Notes: generated by a model not told the origin, from the sequence alone. A stretch of DNA of 64,000 nt from an uncultured Bacteroidales bacterium (GCA_903923925.1 CAIXZF010000061.1:1-64000), one strand, 5' to 3'. Positions 17,556-27,404 are shown, numbered from the stretch's first letter. Translations and numbers: made by a program.

Positions 17556-20500
17556 TCAATTTTCGGAAATCCTTTTACATCCCGGTCCGCTAATGATACT
17601 CTTTCCTTCACGAATCGGTTCTACCGTAATTTTTGTATTAATGCGTTCCTTCATTGCCCCTACATGCGAAATTACCCCTATCATCTTTCCCTCCTGCCTC
17701 AGGCTTGCAAGCGTTGAGAGGGCAGTTTCCAGTGTCTCTTCGTCAAGTGTACCAAAGCCTTCATCCAGGAAAAGTGAATCAACACGAATGTTGCGGCTCG
17801 ACATCCCGGATAAACCCAGGGCAAGGGACAAACTGACGAGAAATGATTCACCTCCGGAAAGGTTCTTCGTTGAACGGATCTGACCGGCCTGATAGTTGTC
17901 TATTACCTTTAATTCCAATGGTTCATCAGTATCCCGGGAAAGCAGGTAACGGTCACTTAACCTGGTCAGTTGATGGTTGGCATAGGAGATCATGATCTCC
18001 AGTGTAAGACCTTGTGCAAAATTTCGAAATTTCTTACCATCAGATGAGCCGATAAGCTTGTTTAATTTATCCCATCGTTCGCAGATCTGAGCCTGGGTCC
18101 GGATATTCTCTAAACCGAGGGTTCCAAGCGCCTTTGAGGCTTCATTCTGCTGTAACCTCTCCCCTGTTACGGCAATCTCAGCTGTGATCGTACTCAACGC
18201 CTCCAGTTCAGTTTGTAATTTTTCCTTAATTAGCTCTGGATTATCTTCCGACAGGTTTCTGGCTTTTTCCGACCCAAGTGCATTAGTTAACTCTGCTTTT
18301 CTCGTTTCAATTTGGGTTTTCTTCGTTTGTAGTTCATGAGCGGATCGCTCTAACAGTTCCTTTAGGTCATTGGAAATTCGACAGGAAATATACTCTTGTT
18401 CATCAGCAAAGTTTCCGGTCTGCAACTGTATCAAAAAATTGCTCTCACAGACATCTATCTTTTCTTTTCTTTTGGTTGACGCCTCCTGCAGGTTTCCGAT
18501 CAGGCTTGTGTTGTTATTTAGCAGTAACTTCTTTTCATTAAGTTCAATAGATATTTTATCAAGGAGTTCTTTGTGACTGAGTGTTCTTTTGACCATCAGT
18601 TGTTCCTCTTCTAATACCACTTTATCGCCAAACAAGCTATATCGTTCTTTCCGGTTCTCGCATAATGATGTCCTGGTCACATCTTCTTCTTTCATTTTAA
18701 CCAGCAGATCTTTTTGCTTCGAATTAATTATACCCTCAGCCTGCGATATTTTTGAAATTTCAGATTGCATAAGCCCTTCATATTCAATTTTCTTATTGTT
18801 GTTCGCAATCCAATTTTGTTTTCGTTTTGTTAAACTCTGTGTAAGATTGTTAATCGTATCCTCATCCGATGGTGTCTCGCTAATCCTGTATGGCTTAAGA
18901 ATATTTTTAATGGCCTCTCCGGCTTTGTCAAAGGCCGATTTCATTTTAAGCGTATCGGCCATTTTAACCTGTATCTGTTGATGAATATTTTGCTGTTGCT
19001 GTTCTTCCAGTTCCAGCTTCTGTTTATTATCTGAGAGAATTTTTGCAGATTCTTTTTCCTTTTCTGTCTGAGTATCCAGGGAATTCTTTAGTTTCTGATA
19101 ATTCGTTATCTGATCAATTATTTTAGCCAGATCCTTCTCCTCTTCAAGTAATTGTGGAATATTCCCTTGCGCCCAGGGATGATGGGTTGAACCACATAAC
19201 GGGCAGGGTTTTTCATCAACAAGCCGATTTCGTTCTTCATCAAGATCCTGAATCTTTTTCAACTCTGCAACCCTAAGCAGTAATACATCTTTTGCCCGTG
19301 TAACTTCTTCAATAGTCTTGCCATTCAATAATTGACTGATCTCCATTTTTTGGAAAGCGACCAGTTCCATGTCGGAATTATTGGCAAAAGATGCCTCTTT
19401 GATTCTTTTTGCAATCAACTCAAGCACCCCGTTTTTTTTCAACAAATCTGTTTCAAGCGCTTTAAGATTGGATCTACTGCTCTCATAAGCAATCCTGTTT
19501 TGGTTTAATGTATGAAGGGAAGAAATAATACCTGTCAGTTCTTCAACCAGACTGGCATCCGATAAATTTTCAGTTTTAAACTTCTCAATCTTCTCCAGTT
19601 TATCGGAATATTCATTTATTTTATCCTGACTTAATTTCGCTGTTTCCTCTTCTCCCCTTTTTTCTTTCGTTATACGGATAACTTCTGTGGAAAGCTTTTC
19701 AATGGATTCATTGAGTTGAAGAATTCGTTCATCCAATGGTCTTAGCTTTGCAGTCAATTGCAGTAATTCTTCTCTTTCCTGGTTCGAAATTTGATTTTGT
19801 TTTTCCGCCTCACTGAAAGCGGAAAGTGCATGTTCAACAGCTTCCTTTAATTCCGGAGATTGCTGCTGAAGTTCCTTTATTGTACTTAAGTCTTCAACTT
19901 GCTGTGACCGTAAAGTTAACAAAGTGGCATAATCAGAATCTAATGGTAAAGCCCTGATGGCATTACGGAGAACTAATTGTGTGGGTTCAAATGCTGCTAT
20001 TTCCCTGGTCAGGATTGTTTCCTCCTCTGTGATTGATTCAGAAGAAAGAGTCAACTCTGTGATTTTTTTAAACCAAAGGTCTATTACCCTGTTTCGTTCA
20101 ATTGATTCTGTTAATTCGGATTTGGTGATATTTTTTTCAATTATTTCGTTTTGAGCTTGTTGCTCATCTGCGGGATCCATAATTGAAATTCTGGCATTTT
20201 CTACTTTTAATATTTCGACCTTTTGATTTTCAGCCTTTTGCCTTTCAAATACATGCCTGGATATATCGCTGTAAATCTCGGTTCCGGTAATCTGTTCCAG
20301 TATGGGTGCACGTTCGTTGGCCGTTGCCTGTAGAAAGGCAGCGAAACCACCCTGGGCAAGCATCATTGACTGTGTGAACCTTTTAAAATCCATTCCTGTC
20401 TTTGCCAGAATTTCTTTCTCCGTCCTAAGAATCTGGCTTGCAAGAATACGTTCTGAAATTTCATCTGAAATTTCATGTTTTGGTTGCTGAAGGGCTCCAT

Positions 20501-20816
20501 CTGACTTATTTTTTGCCCTGCGTTGACTCCAGTGTGCCTTGTATCTACCTTCATCTGTTTCAAATACGACTTCTGCGAAACATTCACCTGCTTGCCTCGA
20601 CATGATTTCGTTGGTTGAGGCTGAGATGCTGTCCAGCCTCGGAGTCCGGCCATATAATGCAAGGCATATGGCATCCATAATAGTGGACTTTCCCGCACCT
20701 GTTGGTCCTGTTATGGCAAAAATTCCGTCAGCATTGTATTCAGGAGAAGTGAAATCAATATTCCATTCCCCGGCAAGGGAATTTAGATTTTTAAACCTCA
20801 GCTTCAGTATCTTCAT
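17556..20816 (-). CDS. sbcC: SbcC-type exonuclease ATPase subunit (Rad50-like)
   Basis: A 1086-residue SMC-like ATPase. It has an N-terminal Walker A GPTGAGKST (about residue 40), a long central coiled coil, and a zinc hook CPLCGSTHHPW near residue 540 where two molecules join through zinc. The C-terminal lobe has the ABC signature LSGGESFLVSL and Walker B LFLDEGFGTLD. With SbcD it forms the bacterial Mre11-Rad50 complex, which cleaves hairpins and blocked double-strand ends. It starts 8 bp after sbcD stops, a standard sbcDC operon. Length is normal for the family. Its placement in an accessory region beside a defence operon suggests an island copy, but that is inference. Confidence 0.95.
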   Translation of the reverse strand: MKILKLRFKNLNSLAGEWNIDFTSPEYNADGIFAITGPTGAGKSTIMDAICLALYGRTPRLDSISASTNEIMSRQAGECFAEVVFETDEGRYKAHWSQRRAKNKSDGALQQPKHEISDEISERILASQILRTEKEILAKTGMDFKRFTQSMMLAQGGFAAFLQATANERAPILEQITGTEIYSDISRHVFERQKAENQKVEILKVENARISIMDPADEQQAQNEIIEKNITKSELTESIERNRVIDLWFKKITELTLSSESITEEETILTREIAAFEPTQLVLRNAIRALPLDSDYATLLTLRSQQVEDLSTIKELQQQSPELKEAVEHALSAFSEAEKQNQISNQEREELLQLTAKLRPLDERILQLNESIEKLSTEVIRITKEKRGEEETAKLSQDKINEYSDKLEKIEKFKTENLSDASLVEELTGIISSLHTLNQNRIAYESSRSNLKALETDLLKKNGVLELIAKRIKEASFANNSDMELVAFQKMEISQLLNGKTIEEVTRAKDVLLLRVAELKKIQDLDEERNRLVDEKPCPLCGSTHHPWAQGNIPQLLEEEKDLAKIIDQITNYQKLKNSLDTQTEKEKESAKILSDNKQKLELEEQQQQNIHQQIQVKMADTLKMKSAFDKAGEAIKNILKPYRISETPSDEDTINNLTQSLTKRKQNWIANNNKKIEYEGLMQSEISKISQAEGIINSKQKDLLVKMKEEDVTRTSLCENRKERYSLFGDKVVLEEEQLMVKRTLSHKELLDKISIELNEKKLLLNNNTSLIGNLQEASTKRKEKIDVCESNFLIQLQTGNFADEQEYISCRISNDLKELLERSAHELQTKKTQIETRKAELTNALGSEKARNLSEDNPELIKEKLQTELEALSTITAEIAVTGERLQQNEASKALGTLGLENIRTQAQICERWDKLNKLIGSSDGKKFRNFAQGLTLEIMISYANHQLTRLSDRYLLSRDTDEPLELKVIDNYQAGQIRSTKNLSGGESFLVSLSLALGLSGMSSRNIRVDSLFLDEGFGTLDEETLETALSTLASLRQEGKMIGVISHVGAMKERINTKITVEPIREGKSIISGPGCKRISEN

Positions 20817-20824
20817 ATTAATCC

Positions 20825-22051
20825 TTAATTGTTATTACTATCAGATGTATGCATAGAAATTACCACTTCACTGTAAGTCGAGATTAGTTCTGATCTTTCT
20901 TCCTCCTCAATTTCATAAGCATCCAGGCATCGGCTAAAAACAACAGAAGGGTCAAGCGTTTCAAGGGTTTCAGTTATATTCATCCGGCCAAGCGCTTTTT
21001 CAGTAATCGCCCTGCTTTTCATACGAAGTATCTCCATACCTGATTCCTTGACAAGTTCATCTAAAACTGAGGTCAGGTCGGTCAATATCTCATCAGAAGT
21101 GATCTCAATCTCCAGCCAGGCGTCGCTATCGCTTTGAATGAGCCCGATAATCTGATTTCTGATAGAATCAATGTCTCCGGTAAACTTCTTTAACTCTTGT
21201 GTGCATGGAACAGTGTGTTCCCTGATCGTGGGGGTATTTTGATCAAAATCGACAATAATCACTTTCTTTTCCTGTCCGGCTTCAGAAAATCCCATTGGCA
21301 AAGGAGAGCCGGAATACCTGACCTTTTCGGAGCCTTCGACGGACTGAGCCAGATGAAGATGGCCAAGGGCCATATAGTCGAATCCTTCTGAAATCGTTTG
21401 TTCATCCACATGAGCGAGAGTCCCTATGTAAAGTTCTCTAACACCATCGCCATCCGTAGTTTTTGCATTACGGGTAAACAAATGCCCCATTCCAACCACC
21501 GGGACGTTACCGACCTCATCTTTCAGTTGGTTTGCCCTCCCGGAAATCTCTCTGTAATGTGCCGAAATCCCCTGTAAAAGTTTTTCATTTTTATCCTCAA
21601 TAGATTCAGCTTGTCCAACTTTGCGTATATCCTGATCTCTAAGAAAAGGAACTGCACAAACAATGGCTTCTACTTTACCCTGTTCATCGTTCAATATGAT
21701 GATCTCCTCTTGAATGTTTTCCGTCACTGCTCCAATGACATGAACATTGAGTACATTCAAAATCATTTTAGGCGCATCAAGAAAAGTTGGAGAATCGTGG
21801 TTTCCGCCAATGACCACCACGTGCCGGCAGGTTGTCTGGGTTATCTTCCCAAGAAAGCTGTAATATAATTCCTGAGCTTTGTTACTTGGCGTACTGGTAT
21901 CAAATACATCACCTGCAATCAACAGAATATCAATCTTTTCGCTATTAATTAAATCAACGAGCCAGTTGAGAAAGGCTTCAAACTCATCATAACGTTTCTT
22001 GGTATACAGTAATCTGCCAAGATGCCAGTCGGAGGTATGGATAAGTTTCAT
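20825..22051 (-). CDS. sbcD: SbcD-type nuclease subunit (Mre11-like)
   Basis: A 408-residue calcineurin-type phosphoesterase. The metal-binding motifs appear in order: HTSDWHLGR at the N-terminus, AGDVFDTSTPS (about 46-56), GGNHDSPTF (about 82-90), GMGHLF and ALGHLHLAQ (about 228). These bind two manganese ions and mark a double-strand exonuclease and single-strand endonuclease. A C-terminal domain of about 110 residues contacts SbcC. The gene is followed 8 bp later by sbcC, so the two are co-expressed. Length is typical. All key residues seem intact. Confidence 0.95.
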   Translation of the reverse strand: MKLIHTSDWHLGRLLYTKKRYDEFEAFLNWLVDLINSEKIDILLIAGDVFDTSTPSNKAQELYYSFLGKITQTTCRHVVVIGGNHDSPTFLDAPKMILNVLNVHVIGAVTENIQEEIIILNDEQGKVEAIVCAVPFLRDQDIRKVGQAESIEDKNEKLLQGISAHYREISGRANQLKDEVGNVPVVGMGHLFTRNAKTTDGDGVRELYIGTLAHVDEQTISEGFDYMALGHLHLAQSVEGSEKVRYSGSPLPMGFSEAGQEKKVIIVDFDQNTPTIREHTVPCTQELKKFTGDIDSIRNQIIGLIQSDSDAWLEIEITSDEILTDLTSVLDELVKESGMEILRMKSRAITEKALGRMNITETLETLDPSVVFSRCLDAYEIEEEERSELISTYSEVVISMHTSDSNNN

Positions 22052-22167
22052 TAATTCACTTTGAATAAAGAAATCCGTTTAATTTTACTAATCAAATTAA
22101 GGCCGGTCCAATATGATTGAGAAGCAATTCCTGGACAGCTTTCTTGTTCATACACTATTATTTTACG

Positions 22168-22599
22168 TCATACTTCATTGGATAATCCATTATTCATTTT
22201 ACTGAGCATTTCCTTCATTTCTCTTAGTATAACCAGCTGGTTTTCAAAATTTTGTTTCACAGCTTTGATCTTTTCAGCATAATTATTTGAACGCTGAACT
22301 TCGCTACCGGTAAGAAAATCAAATATGGTAAAGGCAGCCTTATCTGAGACAAGCTTTAGTTCATTTTTAAACAGACTAGTGAATTTTTCCAACTCAGTGG
22401 ACTCCAGTTGAATAATTATATTAATGGAGTCGGAATACCAGTCTTCATAGCTGAACCTGAAACTCAGCGGTTTTTTCTCCCGGATCAATTCACGAACATT
22501 ATCAACCCAATTGAAAAAGCCATATTCTATTAAAAATCCCAAGTGTATTCTTTCTCCTCTCGAGATAAGTTCGTTCAGTTGTATTTCAGTTTGCTCCAT
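22168..22599 (-). CDS. Uncharacterised protein with C-terminal coiled coil
   Basis: A 143-residue soluble protein with no recognised family. The N-terminal half has mixed strands and aromatic residues (YGFFNWVDNVRELI, FSYEDWYSDSINIIIQL). The last 45 residues (AEKIKAVKQNFENQLVIL...) are a probable coiled coil. It lies 116 bp upstream of sbcD and 33 bp downstream of the zinc-ribbon gene, on the same strand. A partnership with SbcCD is possible from position but not shown. Confidence 0.6.
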   Translation of the reverse strand: MEQTEIQLNELISRGERIHLGFLIEYGFFNWVDNVRELIREKKPLSFRFSYEDWYSDSINIIIQLESTELEKFTSLFKNELKLVSDKAAFTIFDFLTGSEVQRSNNYAEKIKAVKQNFENQLVILREMKEMLSKMNNGLSNEV

Positions 22600-22632
22600 T
22601 TTTATAATAAGGATTCGCTTTATCTGTAAAAA

Positions 22633-22824
22633 TTATAAACTTTTAGGTCCTTGCAGTAGCCCGTAAGTACACTGACTGCATTTACTTCCGTGTCTTCCAT
22701 AAGGTCCTTCGTGCCTACCCTGGCAAGAAAGACAGATACGATAACCGCATTTATCACAAATCATCCATTTCCACGTTTGTGGATATTGTGCACCACAGCA
22801 CATACAAGGAATAAATACTACCAT
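22633..22824 (-). CDS. Small cysteine-rich zinc-ribbon protein
   Basis: A 63-residue protein with ten cysteines including the pairs CDKC, CLSC and CSQC plus an N-terminal CMCC, and histidines between them (GRHEGPYGRHG). This spacing suggests one or two structural zinc sites, like a zinc ribbon or a small treble-clef domain. It is the most upstream gene of the minus-strand run that includes sbcDC and the defence operon. No specific family or function recognised. Confidence 0.6.
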   Translation of the reverse strand: MVVFIPCMCCGAQYPQTWKWMICDKCGYRICLSCQGRHEGPYGRHGSKCSQCTYGLLQGPKSL

Positions 22825-23026
22825 ACCTTTTGAATTTTTAATATTAATAAAACTACTAGTCTACAACAAGAAAGAATAAATATTTATGATTGCTCATAGA
22901 AATTGGAGGAAAATATCTATCCTAAATAATTCATAAAGATAAAAAAAGCTTAAATACCGAGTACACTCCATCTACAGAATTTTCTTGAACTCCCCTTTTG
23001 ACCTTGCTCTAGTTTGTAAAAAGCCA
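22825..23026. other. Intergenic AT-rich spacer
   Basis: The first part of a 589-bp stretch between the zinc-ribbon gene and the AlbA_2-type gene. I see no start codon with a meaningful frame, no tRNA and no convincing hairpin here. It probably holds the promoter of the minus-strand gene run. Confidence 0.4.
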
Positions 23027-23335
23027 ATGAAATTGACCTTTACAGCAGAGTAGATTTCTTCAGATGGTGGCTTATTGTTACTCCGAGAGGTCGAAGTAGG
23101 GTATCTTTACGGTAAAGAAAAAGCATTTATTGATTCCATTAATGAATTTAAACAGGCATCTTGAAAAAGAAGTTCCCTATCGCTTAGAACACGATATCCG
23201 GTTCGCACCAGAATGGATTAGAATTATTTTGCGACAAGCATTAAAACCCCAAAGTATGCCTGGAAACTTATCAAGCGGTTTGCAGATAATATCTACCTTC
23301 GTTTGATGAAATTATCAGCCAGCCGACTGATTTGA
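23027..23335 (+). pseudogene. Decayed transposase relic (IS1380/IS4-superfamily-like)
   Basis: Starting at ATG 23027 the frame reads MKLTFTAE, a stop, then ISSDGGLLLLREVEVGYLYGK. The SSDGGLLLLRE piece is the characteristic N-terminal sequence of IS1380-type DDE transposases. After a further stop and frame changes, a second piece near 23240-23335 reads TPKYAWKLIKRFADNIYLRLMKLSASRLI, which looks like the C-terminal end of a transposase. The catalytic middle is missing, so this is an internally deleted, frameshifted remnant. It runs directly into the truncated AlbA_2 gene, implying that the insertion or its deletion removed that gene's beginning. Family assignment is from a short motif only. Confidence 0.45.
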
Positions 23336-23413
23336 ATAGAAGAATCAATACCTTGCCATGGGAATGATGCCGGTGGAGAAATCATTGTTGGTATTAAAGA
23401 TAAGCCCCGTCTG

Positions 23414-24679
23414 TTGATGGGCTTACCGGCAGAAGATTTAACTTTATTGGAAGAAAAAATCAGCAACATCATACATGATCAATGCGAACCACTTATCCGG
23501 CCTGATATATCGTTGGTTCAGGCAGAGGATAAGTATCTGATCCGCATTACGATTCATAAAGGCAGCCATACGCCCTATCATCTTAAAACCAAAACGGTAG
23601 AAACCGGTACTTTTGTTCGTGTTGGTTCTACCAACAGGCTGGCTTCGTCTGAGATTATCGCTGAACTTTCCCGTCATCGCCAGAATGCTTCTTTCGATGG
23701 TGAATTAGTTTATTCGAAGGGCATAGAAGAAATTAATATTTCAACTTTTGCCAACCAATATGCTGAGAAGACCGGTGAAACACTCACAGAGAAAATCATC
23801 TCTAAGCTGGAGCTTATCCGGCTCGACAACGGTAAATATTTTGCTACACAAGCTTTAATTCTACTTTCTGATGATGAGATCAGACGGCAACTTTTCCCAT
23901 ATGCTATCGTGGAATGTGCCCGATTTAAAGGTATTACACCCGGTAATTTCATTGACCAGAAGACCATAGATGTTAACATCGGTTTGCAGGCAGACCAGGC
24001 ATATCAGTTCGTTTTGCGGCATATTTCCCAGAGTTCAACAGATTACGTGGGCGTCTATCGTACCGATAGATGGGAATATCCAGTCATTGCAATAAGGGAG
24101 GCCATCCGAAATGCTATTATCCATCGTGACTATTCGCTTACCGGGAAGGATATCAAAATCGCTATTTTTGATGATAAGATTGAGATCACCAGTCCCGGAT
24201 GTCTGCTTCCATCAGTAGATTTTGATGATATGGAATCCGGACAATCTGATATCCGGAATAAAATACTTGCACCTGTCTTTAAGAAGTTGGGTATAATTGA
24301 AAAATGGGGTAACGGCTTACGCCTGATATTTGAAGAACTTCAGAAATATCCCGAAATTGGTTTTTCATGGAAAGAACCTGGCCTATCATTCAGGGTAGTA
24401 TTTCAGAAAACGAACTACCATAATACCGGAACTACTACCCAAGAAGCTACTAAGAAAACTACCCAGAAAACTACCCAGAAAACTACCCAGAAAATCACAG
24501 ACAGAATTATCCAGTTATTGAAGACTGACCCAACTTTGAATAGGGAAAGAATAGCAGAAATGTTGGGCGATATAACAGCAGATGGTGTAAAATATCATCT
24601 AAATAAACTTCGTAAGGAAGGGAGAATAAAACGGATAGGTCCGGATAAGGGTGGAAGTTGGGAAGTTCATAATTTGTAA
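23414..24679 (+). CDS. AlbA_2/HATPase regulator with winged helix, N-terminally truncated
   Basis: A 421-residue protein of the old AAA_4 or RecG-like regulator group. After the remainder of an AlbA_2 (Schlafen-type) domain, a GHKL ATPase-like domain carries AIREAIRNAIIHRDYS, KIEITSPG and KWGNGL (the N and G boxes). It ends in a winged helix (TADGVKYHLNKLRKEGRIKRIGPDKGG) preceded by a TTQK-repeat linker. The frame is open upstream to 23336, reading NDAGGEIIVGIKDKP, the usual AlbA_2 core strand. No normal start or the first 50 or so residues remain; a transposase relic abuts the break. The gene is therefore probably truncated and perhaps inactive, although a shorter product from ATG 23414 could be made. 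Such proteins are often encoded near defence genes. Confidence 0.75.
   Translation: MMGLPAEDLTLLEEKISNIIHDQCEPLIRPDISLVQAEDKYLIRITIHKGSHTPYHLKTKTVETGTFVRVGSTNRLASSEIIAELSRHRQNASFDGELVYSKGIEEINISTFANQYAEKTGETLTEKIISKLELIRLDNGKYFATQALILLSDDEIRRQLFPYAIVECARFKGITPGNFIDQKTIDVNIGLQADQAYQFVLRHISQSSTDYVGVYRTDRWEYPVIAIREAIRNAIIHRDYSLTGKDIKIAIFDDKIEITSPGCLLPSVDFDDMESGQSDIRNKILAPVFKKLGIIEKWGNGLRLIFEELQKYPEIGFSWKEPGLSFRVVFQKTNYHNTGTTTQEATKKTTQKTTQKTTQKITDRIIQLLKTDPTLNRERIAEMLGDITADGVKYHLNKLRKEGRIKRIGPDKGGSWEVHNL
24455..24502 (+). repeat. Tandem 12-bp repeat within the AlbA_2 gene
   Basis: Three exact copies of AAAACTACCCAG (24455-24490) and a partial fourth encode the linker repeat KTTQ/TTQK between the ATPase and winged-helix domains. 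Copies are in units of four codons, so gain or loss keeps the frame. Similar TTQK linkers are common in this family. Confidence 0.85.
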
Positions 24680-24720
24680 CATTATATATTAAAATTGTCA
24701 TCTGATTTCGAAATACAGAC

Positions 24721-25977
24721 ATGAAAACAATATTGTTATTAGGAGCTGGAGCAGCAATACCTTGGGGTGGAATGAAATCAGATGAACTTACTGTCCTACT
24801 TAATAAGGATACAGATTTCATAGTTAATGAGTCTGAGAGCCTTGCTGGCTACTTATATTCTCATATAGTTGAATTTTATAGGAATAAGATCTGGGTAAAT
24901 TTTGAAACTATAATTGATGCGTTAGAAACGATTTTCGATTATTATTCTCACAAATCCCATACTGGGGCTGGTCCTAATTATATTCGTCATTTCCCGATTT
25001 GGTTTAAGGAAAATCAAATAACTCAAGAAATCTTTGGACGAAATTATCATGAGTTTTTAAATATCAAAGAGGGCTCATTTTCAAAGGGAAGTGAGAAAGA
25101 ATATTATTTATCTGAGGCTATAAAAAAGTACATACAGATTATTTGTGATTCAGTATCTCATTATGATAATAATAATTCAGAAGAAGAATATTCCAATTTA
25201 AATGATAAATTATCAGAGTTTTATAGCTTATTAGAGGAGAAACACAACCCTGTAAGAACCTATACTACAAACTATGATAATTTAGTTCCGGATATAGTTT
25301 ATCGTTTAAAAGGATTTTCTTTCTTCAATGGGTTTATTGATTCAAATGAGGCACAATCAATTGATGAGGCACTTGCTGATATAAATAAGATCATCTTTGA
25401 CAGTGAATGTCGTACCTACTACAATTTACATGGTTCTGTTTACTGGATCTATAAGTTTAATTTATAGGAATTACGATATAAATTTTACTTAACTCCTGGG
25501 AGTTCGCATTATTCACAGGAAACAAATATTTCTGCAAACACTTCAATCGGCAAACAACCGATTGTATCCAACATTATCACCGGATACAGTAAACTTGACA
25601 GAATCCAGCTTGAGCCAACATTTTCATTTCATCAAGCGCTAAACAGGGATTGTCAAGCTTCCGAGAAACTACTTATTCTGGTGGGATATTCGTTTGGGGA
25701 TACACATTTTAATAAGATAATCCGGGATTCAATGTCAGATGGTACGGTTCTTCTAATTATAACAAAGAGCGATCGTTATTATTTAGAAACACGTGAGGGC
25801 CAAATTCTTACAATGGAAATATTGCGGATAAATGATAAACTAGGTGTCAATCCAGACATTTCGAATGATTGGATTATATCACGAGATAATAAACAGTTTG
25901 TTTACCTTGATGGATTTAAAGAATTTCTTGAAGGAAGGATGTGGATTGAGTTCTTTAAAATGGCTAATCTTATGTAA
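24721..25977 (+). pseudogene. SIR2-like protein gene interrupted by one in-frame amber codon
   Basis: The frame from ATG 24721 encodes LLLGAGAAIPWGG, a nucleotide-binding start, then TYTTNYDNLVPDIV and YYNLHGSVYW, both typical of the SIR2-like (NAD-hydrolysing) superfamily. A TAG at 25465-25467 ends the first part after 248 residues. The same frame continues without another stop (ELRYKFYLTPGSSHYSQ... LLILVGYSFGDTHFN) to the TAA at 25975-25977. GYSFGDTHFN is the C-terminal SIR2-like signature. The whole would be about 418 codons. The break is thus a single nonsense change rather than a frameshift. It lies 41 bp after the AlbA_2 gene. SIR2-like NADases act as abortive-infection effectors in several defence systems; here the protein is probably inactive unless the amber codon is read through. 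Confidence 0.8.
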
Positions 25978-26041
25978 ATTAAACCGTTTTTGTTAAATAT
26001 TCTAAGACAAAAAAACCAAGAATAAGTACATTATCAGTTTT

Positions 26042-27304
26042 CTAAGAAATAATTGCCTTCACAGGATTCGTTTTCCGGGTAGCCTTAGGAGCAGTTGGTT
26101 TTGAATTGACCTTGCGTGCAGTTGCTTTCTTAGTTGATGATGGTGGCTGATTGAATTTTTTCATCTCTGTAATTAAAGTATCATCCAAATACTTGGCATA
26201 AATTTTTGTGGTTTTTAAATCCCGGTGACCAAGTATTTCACCAATGATGTCGATACGTATCCCGGATGATAATGCTACCGTGGCAAAGGTATGCCTGGCA
26301 CAATGAAAGGATATCTCCTTAAAAATCTCCTTCTTTTCCATAATCTCCTTTAAATATCTGTTGGTAGGTTGATTTGCAAAAACTCTGAAAACCTTTTGAT
26401 TATCAAGTCCTGTTTCCGGCATTAATTTCAAAGCATCACTAAGCATTGGAATTCTTACGGGCTTTCCAGTTTTATGCATATCTATAGAAATGATACTGAC
26501 CTTCTTGTTTGCACCATCACTTGCCTGGTAAATATCTTTAAACCTTAAGTCTTTAATATCGCTATACCTTAAACCTGTGAAGCAGCAAAAAAGAAAATAT
26601 TGTAATACATTTTGCTTATTTGCAGTCAATTCTCCTGAAGAATAAAGCTCAACAAGTTTTGATAACTCCTCAATGCTTAAAAAGGATCTATTTCCCACTA
26701 CACGTTCGATGGGATAATCTTTAAAAGGATCTTTCTCTATTACACCAGCCTTAATTGCCTGGTTTATAATCCTCTTTACAAAACTCATGGAACTGCTGAT
26801 CGTATTCTTATTATTGCCCATTCCGATCATGTACTTTTCGAAATCCTTTAAGAAAGCCAGGTTAACATCGCCAAGGTTAAATTCATACCGGAATCCTTTG
26901 AGTTTTGAAACGCTTTTGTCGTAAAATTTAATGGTTCCTTTGGCAAGCTTGGCTCTGAGATAAGGCATCTGACCTTCAATGAAGTCATAGAATGAAGAAC
27001 TGCTATATTTAATGTTGTTAAATTCTTTATCGAAAATATCGATTGTAAGATCAATTTCTTTTATCTCATAATCGAATTTGATTTTTTTGGCCTTGTTCAT
27101 CGCTTTATCAATCAACAGATTTTTACGATGATGATCAATATCTGCTTTAGTAATAATTCCATTTTTGAAATTATTTTCATGAACATTAACTCCCAATTGA
27201 TACTTTTTCACCACTCGATTGAAGATTCCCTGAAGATAAACAGATCTGGTACCATCAGTATTGATTCTATCCTGACGAAGTGTAATTTTGAATGAAGCAC
27301 TCAT
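26042..27304 (-). CDS. Tyrosine recombinase (site-specific integrase)
   Basis: A 420-residue phage-type integrase. It has an N-terminal arm-binding region, a SAM-like core-binding domain (about 105-200), and a catalytic domain with Arg in TGLRYSDI (near 246), HxxR in HCARHTFA (near 334), His in GHRDLKTT and the tyrosine nucleophile in KIYAKYLDD (near 368). The basic tail (KKATARKVNSKPTAPKATRK) is low-complexity. It is a typical Bacteroidota mobile-element integrase. It lies 142 bp from the 3' end of tRNA-Cys on the same strand, the classic arrangement for an element integrated into a tRNA gene. It is convergent with the SIR2-like gene. All catalytic residues seem present, so the island may still be mobile. 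Confidence 0.93.
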   Translation of the reverse strand: MSASFKITLRQDRINTDGTRSVYLQGIFNRVVKKYQLGVNVHENNFKNGIITKADIDHHRKNLLIDKAMNKAKKIKFDYEIKEIDLTIDIFDKEFNNIKYSSSSFYDFIEGQMPYLRAKLAKGTIKFYDKSVSKLKGFRYEFNLGDVNLAFLKDFEKYMIGMGNNKNTISSSMSFVKRIINQAIKAGVIEKDPFKDYPIERVVGNRSFLSIEELSKLVELYSSGELTANKQNVLQYFLFCCFTGLRYSDIKDLRFKDIYQASDGANKKVSIISIDMHKTGKPVRIPMLSDALKLMPETGLDNQKVFRVFANQPTNRYLKEIMEKKEIFKEISFHCARHTFATVALSSGIRIDIIGEILGHRDLKTTKIYAKYLDDTLITEMKKFNQPPSSTKKATARKVNSKPTAPKATRKTNPVKAIIS

Positions 27305-27404
27305 GGTTTAAATTTTGGGAAACAATTGGGAAACAAAAGGTGGAAAAGCACTCAAATTTAACTCTTTTTCCTTGAACCACAAAATCGTAACTGCCTGAAA
27401 ATGA

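Noticed and set aside
18589..18981. Plus-strand open frame of 130 codons opposite sbcC
   Set aside because: Lies entirely antisense to the conserved coiled-coil coding part of sbcC and has no domain or motif; a shadow frame.
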